Shown piece by piece: positions 63,253-64,000 of a DNA stretch of 64,000 bases. A model generated the notes under the pieces. It made no database searches, was not told the DNA's origin, and was given only the letters and a program-made list of their open reading frames with translations. Positions within the stretch are counted from its first letter, which is position 1. Each line of letters begins with the position of its first letter. A program made the position numbers and the translations under genes. Origin of the DNA: an uncultured Ruminococcus sp. (GTDB lineage Bacteria > Bacillota > Clostridia > Oscillospirales > Ruminococcaceae); contig CAKSMF010000005.1 of the NCBI GenBank assembly GCA_934474025.1, positions 124,001 through 188,000 on the forward strand, given 5' to 3'.

Positions 63253-63343
63253 CAGGACATATTCATTATAGCAAGCAACTGATATTATAGAGTTAGATTT
63301 TTTTCATTCCTTTTAAATAAAAAATTTTTATGAATATGTCCTG
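63253..63343. repeat. 14-bp perfect inverted repeat in the trpB2/acyltransferase spacer
   Basis: CAGGACATATTCAT (63253-63266) and ATGAATATGTCCTG (63330-63343) are exact inverted copies 63 bp apart. The enclosed AT-rich stretch has no gene. It may be a palindromic insertion, a protein-binding pair or an RNA stem. The right arm ends five bases before the -35 of the next gene. The rest of 63031-63252 shows nothing identifiable. Confidence 0.75.
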
Positions 63344-63347
63344 CATA

Positions 63348-63376
63348 TTGACATTATTTCTTTACCAATGTATAAT
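63348..63376 (+). promoter_or_regulatory. Sigma-A promoter of the acyltransferase gene
   Basis: TTGACA, 17-bp spacer, TATAAT (full consensus), 46 bp before the TTG start. Confidence 0.85.
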
Positions 63377-63422
63377 ATTATTTGTCATGTTGACAATTAT
63401 ATGAATTGGAGAATTTTTAAAA

Positions 63423-64000
63423 TTGAACATTGAAAAATCTGTCGGTGCTGAAGAAAAACAAGAAATATCTAAAGTAATGCCGGAAACAGAAGTAAAAGCT
63501 GTTTTATCAGAAACAGTAAAGGAAACTCCATCACAAAAGCCTTATTATGCAGGTATTGATATTATAAAAATTATTGCACTTTTCATGGTAGTGAGTATAC
63601 ATACATATTTACATGATGGTATGTATGGTGTAGCAATTGACAGTACAAAATATATATTACCAATTGCTTTCCGGTGGATTGCATATACGTGTGTGCCATT
63701 GTTTATGATTGCCACCGGATATCTTATGAGATACAAGAAATTAACAAAAAAATATTACCTTGGTCTTGTTAAAATTATAGTTATATATATTGTAGTAAGT
63801 TTGATTTGTATGAAAGTAAATCATGAATTATATGGTTCTGATTTCAGTGACCCCTGGATAACACTTAAAGGATTTCTGGAATATTCTAATGCAAATTATG
63901 CTTGGTATGTAAATTATTATATTTCTATATTTATGTGTATACCATTCCTTAATAGTGCTTTCGACGGTATGCAAACTAAGAAAAAACGTTTTATACTGGT
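63423..64000 (+). CDS. Acyltransferase-3 family membrane protein (5' part, runs off the window)
   Basis: The first 192 codons are visible. After a charged cytoplasmic N-terminus of about 42 residues comes YYAGIDIIKIIALFMVVSIHTYLH, which is the family hallmark with the catalytic-type His, then CVPLFMIATGYLMRYK (second helix) and further helices. Such proteins O-acetylate or succinylate envelope glycans. TTG 63423 has GGAG 11 bases upstream. The extended Glu/Val-rich N-terminal tail is unusual. The 3' part lies outside the window. Confidence 0.85.
   Translation, partial: MNIEKSVGAEEKQEISKVMPETEVKAVLSETVKETPSQKPYYAGIDIIKIIALFMVVSIHTYLHDGMYGVAIDSTKYILPIAFRWIAYTCVPLFMIATGYLMRYKKLTKKYYLGLVKIIVIYIVVSLICMKVNHELYGSDFSDPWITLKGFLEYSNANYAWYVNYYISIFMCIPFLNSAFDGMQTKKKRFIL

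Noticed and set aside
1..64000. rRNA, tRNA, tmRNA or prophage genes
   Set aside because: None was recognised on either strand. The only confident RNA gene is the SRP RNA.

Overview
The window looks like the chromosome of a low-GC, spore-forming Gram-positive anaerobe of the Ruminococcus/Oscillospiraceae type. Support: dipicolinate synthase genes and a SpoIID-like protein (sporulation), an ECF transporter core, the Firmicute order SRP RNA-dnaX-ybaB-recR, many lipoproteins, AT-rich spacers with strong SD sequences, frequent TTG/GTG starts, and a lipoprotein with a cohesin-like domain (typical of ruminococci). The genus is an inference; no rRNA gene or other marker settles it.

Layout. 1-7.9 kb: a CPBP membrane protease, then a leftward block: dipicolinate synthase behind a sigma-K-like promoter, and a pheA-metH-prfB-small membrane protein operon. 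8-24.9 kb: a long rightward gene string: ruvCAB, a papain-like protein, a phosphohexomutase that has lost its metal site, an rRNA-type methyltransferase, a 66-aa protein, ecfA1A2T, YfhO, truA, two envelope proteins, a ClpE-like ATPase and the cohesin-like lipoprotein. 25-38 kb: SpoIID (leftward), citrate synthase, a lipoprotein, a two-component system, and a housekeeping run (DUF1385, prmC, recA, recX, rimO, pgsA, DtxR-type regulator), then a membrane-linked XRE regulator. 38-45 kb: recR, ybaB, dnaX and SRP RNA on the minus strand, a repeat-rich spacer with a MITE-like insertion, a GT2 glycosyltransferase and a NatAB-like ABC exporter.

45-55.7 kb holds the most unusual block: eight codirectional genes encoding a very large secreted solute-binding protein with N-terminal beta-sandwich regions, two complete MalF/MalG-type permease pairs, an NHL-propeller protein with a C-terminal membrane anchor, a Yip1-type membrane protein and a secreted DUF5696-like protein that may have a glycosidase-like fold. 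There is no ATPase and no second binding protein. I read it as an envelope system for capturing and importing a glycan or other polymer, with substrate unknown.

55.7-64 kb: a structured leader, two tandem paralogous lipoproteins, a 348-bp tandem duplication that spans the lipoprotein/luxS junction, luxS, an RluA-type synthase with a probable non-AUG start, a membrane protein, a histidine phosphatase, an XRE regulator, a TrpB2-type synthase and the start of an acyltransferase.

Outside the genes the main signal is a dispersed modular element with three copies (8.1, 25.0 and 55.9 kb). Two copies form 5' leaders of genes. It has conserved hairpins and a shared 3' end, and may derive from IS200/IS605 right ends or be a structured RNA. 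Function calls come from motif and family recognition by eye; no database search was run.
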